From assembly GCA_002479415.1 (NCBI GenBank), contig DLMZ01000045.1, forward strand, positions 71,215 through 113,397: a DNA stretch of 42,183 nucleotides, written 5' to 3'. This document shows positions 40,120 to 42,183 of this stretch, one piece after another. The number at the start of each line of letters is the position of its first letter. Position 1 is the first letter of the stretch. A program made the translations under genes and the position numbers. This stretch comes from Firmicutes bacterium UBA7523. Its GTDB lineage: Bacteria; Bacillota; Dethiobacteria; Dethiobacterales; Dethiobacteraceae. A model generated the notes under the pieces. That model ran no database searches, was not told the origin of the DNA, and was given only the letters and a program-made list of their open reading frames with translations.

Positions 40120-41124
40120 GTGCCAAGTAACGACCATTATGCTTACGCGGTAGGCCGCGTTCGCGCCATGGAAACACGGCTGTTGGACCGCAGTAAAATC
40201 GACCGGATGGTCGAAGCTAAAAGTGCCGAAGAAGCACTGAAGGTTTTAGGCGAGAGTGAATATGCGGAGTACCTAGCGGAGCTGGGCAGTGTTCATGAAT
40301 TTGAAAAAATGCTAGAAAGTGAGCTGCGCCGCGTATTTTTGGAACTGCGTAATATTTCTCCGGAGCCGGAGCTTGTCAGCCTTTTCACACGTAAGTTTGA
40401 TTACCACAACTTAAAAGTCCTTTTTAAGGCTAATAAGTTAGGTGAAAAAAGGGACGAACTTTTAGTTCAGGAAGTGGGGAACATTCCCATAACTGAGCTG
40501 GCTCGAGCCGTGAGCGACGATGATTTTAGTAATCTGCCGCCGCAAATGCGCCAGGCTGCAGAAAAGCTGTCTGAAAACTTCCGTTTGGAAGCAGATCCGC
40601 AGCTTGTGGATTTGCTTTTGGACAAAGCGATGTACGCGGAAATTTCAGAAAAGGCTCTAGAGTTGGACTCGTCATTCCTTAAGGATTATTTTATATACCT
40701 TGTGGACTTGCTCAATGTTAAAACCTATCTAAGAGTAAAGCGCATAAACCGTCCCAAAGAGTTTTTGGAGCAAGCGCTGTTACCCTTTGGTGAGGTTGAT
40801 ATGATGAAGCTTGTACAATTGGCAGAGCCCCTGGAAGTTCTTATTGATCGTCTTATGTTCAGCCGCTATGCTCAAGTAATTGAAGAGGGGATACAAGCTT
40901 ATCAAAAAACTGATACGCTAACCCGTTATGAAAAGCTGGCGGACGACTTCCTGATAAACTATGTGAAAAAAGCTAAATATCTCACCTTTGGACCAGAGCC
41001 CATTATCGGCTATATACTGGCCAAAGAAAACGAACTGAAGCTCATCCGAATTGTTATGGTCGGCAAGATTAACAATCTGCCAACGGAAGAGATTAAGGAA
41101 AGGTTACGTGATGTCTATGTATAA
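40120..41124 (+). CDS. ntpC: V/A-type ATPase subunit C (AC39/d-like)
   Basis: Funnel-shaped adaptor joining the central rotor axle to the membrane ring, 334 residues, almost entirely helical. It starts YAYAVGRVRAMETRLLDRSKIDRM, as usual for the family, and later has FDYHNLKVLFKA and GPEPIIGYILAKENELKLIRIVMVGK, a conserved C-terminal segment. The start is GTG 40120, eight bases after AAAGGAGG. It overlaps subunit F by 14 bases. Confidence 0.94.
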   Translation: MPSNDHYAYAVGRVRAMETRLLDRSKIDRMVEAKSAEEALKVLGESEYAEYLAELGSVHEFEKMLESELRRVFLELRNISPEPELVSLFTRKFDYHNLKVLFKANKLGEKRDELLVQEVGNIPITELARAVSDDDFSNLPPQMRQAAEKLSENFRLEADPQLVDLLLDKAMYAEISEKALELDSSFLKDYFIYLVDLLNVKTYLRVKRINRPKEFLEQALLPFGEVDMMKLVQLAEPLEVLIDRLMFSRYAQVIEEGIQAYQKTDTLTRYEKLADDFLINYVKKAKYLTFGPEPIIGYILAKENELKLIRIVMVGKINNLPTEEIKERLRDVYV

Positions 41125-41443
41125 GGTCGCGGTAGTCGGCGATAAAGACTCCATTCTGGGTTTCAAGGCGCTTGGTGTAACCACTTACCCAGTAACCGGC
41201 GGCGACGAAGCAGCCCGCGCCCTCAACACAATTGTGCGTGAAAAGGTAGCTGTTGTCTGCATTACAGAAGGCGTGGCGCAGCTTATTATGCCTCAGATTG
41301 AAGAACTCAACAAAAAGCTGCTGCCGGCCGTCGTGCTGATTCCCAATAACCAGGGGTCGTTAGGGTTGGGTATGAAGCAAATTAAAAAGAATGCAGAAAA
41401 AGCCATTGGTGCTGATATTTTATTTGGGAAAGAGGGTAGTTAG
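41111..41443 (+). CDS. ntpG: V/A-type ATPase subunit F (NtpG)
   Basis: Small rotor-shaft subunit, 110 residues. The opening YKVAVVGDKDSILGFKALGV is the family signature, and AVVLIPNNQGSLG lies in the second half. AAGGAAAGG (41095-41103) is correctly spaced for ATG 41111, which overlaps subunit C; a second in-frame ATG is at 41117. The longer upstream frame has no ribosome site. Confidence 0.93.
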   Translation: MSMYKVAVVGDKDSILGFKALGVTTYPVTGGDEAARALNTIVREKVAVVCITEGVAQLIMPQIEELNKKLLPAVVLIPNNQGSLGLGMKQIKKNAEKAIGADILFGKEGS

Positions 41444-41445
41444 CT

Positions 41446-42183
41446 TTGACCAACACAGATAATGTGGGTAGAATAATTAAAGTTTCCGGCCCGCTTGTTG
41501 TGGCCGAAAACATGCAGGGCGCGAAGATGTATGATGTTGTCCGCGTTAGTGACAAGCGCCTCATCGGTGAAGTTATTGAAGTGAGAGGCGATCGTGCCTC
41601 CATCCAGGTATACGAAGAGACTAGCGGACTTGGACCCGGCGAGCCGGTGTATTCCACAGGTATGGCTCTTAGCGTAGAACTTGGACCAGGATTGGTTGAG
41701 TCTATTTATGACGGTATCCAGCGTCCCTTGGATGTTATCTGGAAGCAGGTAGGGGATAGAATCGCTCGTGGAGTGGAAGTTACTTCCCTGGATCGTGAAC
41801 GTAAATGGAATTTTATTCCCGCTGTAAACGTAAATCATGTTGTGGAGTCAGGCGATATTATCGGTACTGTCCAGGAAACCTCTCTGGTTGTGCATAAAGT
41901 AATGCTTCCTCCCGGCGTAAGCGGTAAAGTTGTAGAGATTAAAAGCGGCGAAGCCACTGTGGAAGACGTCGTAGCTAAAGTGGAAAAAGACGGTGTAGTC
42001 ACTGAAGTGCAAATGATGCAGAAATGGCCTGTCCGTCTAGGTCGTCCGTATAAAGAAAAACTTTCTCCCGATGAGCCTCTTATCACAGGACAGCGTGTTG
42101 TAGACATGTTTTTCCCTGTAGCTAAAGGTGGCGCTGCTTGTATTCCTGGGCCTTTCGGCAGCGGCAAAACGGTAACTCAGCAC
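41446..42183 (+). CDS. ntpA: V/A-type ATPase catalytic subunit A, partial (cut by the window end)
   Basis: N-terminal 246 residues of the catalytic subunit. The frame starts at TTG 41446, two bases after the F stop, with GAGGGT upstream. The N-terminal beta-barrel (GRIIKVSGPLVVAENM) and the A-type 'bulge' region (about 115-185, present in V/A-type A subunits but absent from F-type beta subunits) are followed by LITGQRVVDMFFPVAKGG and the Walker A loop GPFGSGKT at 235-242. The window ends just after it, so catalytic Glu and later parts lie beyond 42183; subunits B and D are expected next. Confidence 0.95.
   Translation, partial: MTNTDNVGRIIKVSGPLVVAENMQGAKMYDVVRVSDKRLIGEVIEVRGDRASIQVYEETSGLGPGEPVYSTGMALSVELGPGLVESIYDGIQRPLDVIWKQVGDRIARGVEVTSLDRERKWNFIPAVNVNHVVESGDIIGTVQETSLVVHKVMLPPGVSGKVVEIKSGEATVEDVVAKVEKDGVVTEVQMMQKWPVRLGRPYKEKLSPDEPLITGQRVVDMFFPVAKGGAACIPGPFGSGKTVTQH

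Noticed and set aside
1..42183. CRISPR arrays, tRNA or rRNA genes
   Set aside because: No regularly spaced direct repeats and no tRNA-like cloverleaf or rRNA segment were recognised on either strand by eye; a covariance-model search would be decisive.

Overview
The window reads as chromosomal DNA of a spore-forming, low-to-moderate-GC Firmicute, most likely class Clostridia. The reasons are sporulation genes (spo0F, sigG, spoIIR), strong GGAGG ribosome sites with several TTG and GTG starts, a 2[4Fe-4S] ferredoxin, a pyruvoyl arginine decarboxylase, and a V/A-type ATPase in the order typical of Gram-positive anaerobes. No species is claimed. No tRNA, rRNA, CRISPR array, phage gene or intact transposase was found.

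Layout: (1) 1-4510, + strand: DEAD-box RNA helicase, cyclophilin, and a cysteine desulfurase-ThiI pair for tRNA 4-thiouridine. (2) 4511-6976: a convergent gap with two long inverted repeats, then aspC and serC on the - strand. (3) 7180-9873: a glyoxalase II-like hydrolase (+) and a class A penicillin-binding protein (-). (4) 9948-12235: a compact polyamine operon (pyruvoyl arginine decarboxylase, spermidine synthase, agmatinase). (5) 12311-16118: pyrG, ferredoxin, SppA, a Yip1 membrane protein and a very small basic peptide. (6) 16226-20179: spo0F, fba, tal, glpX and a cation/Ca2+ exchanger. (7) 20350-24550: a LysM-M23 peptidase, rpmE, a DUF1385 membrane protein, prfA and prmC. (8) 24551-26695: a repeat-rich gap, nikR (-), then sigG-spoIIR. 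(9) 26819-30045: Na+/phosphate cotransporter, Fur-type regulator, YibE/F protein. (10) 30068-36038: Sua5, LMW phosphatase (YwlE type), rpiB, glyA, dCMP deaminase, UDP-GlcNAc epimerase, a flippase-like protein. (11) 36250 to the end: an AtpI/AtpZ-like gene, then V-type ATPase genes H-I-K-E-C-F-A, with A cut by the window edge.

The core genes follow the order I recall from the Bacillus subtilis 'yw' region (pyrG ... spo0F-fba-tal ... glpX ... rpmE ... prfA-prmC ... spoIIR ... ywlC ... ywlE-rpiB ... glyA ... mnaA-atpI-F-ATPase). The most striking point is that where that order predicts the F-type ATP synthase operon, this genome keeps the small atpI-like gene but follows it with a V-type ATPase. 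The K subunit of that ATPase carries every residue known to bind Na+ in the Enterococcus hirae enzyme. Other points worth a second look are a terminator-shaped hairpin inside the first codons of prmC, a Spo0A-box palindrome just downstream of a near-consensus promoter for the Na+/phosphate cotransporter, a one-base-overlap sigG-spoIIR pair, structured leaders before spo0F and before a 32-residue cationic peptide, and at least two families of dispersed inverted repeats.
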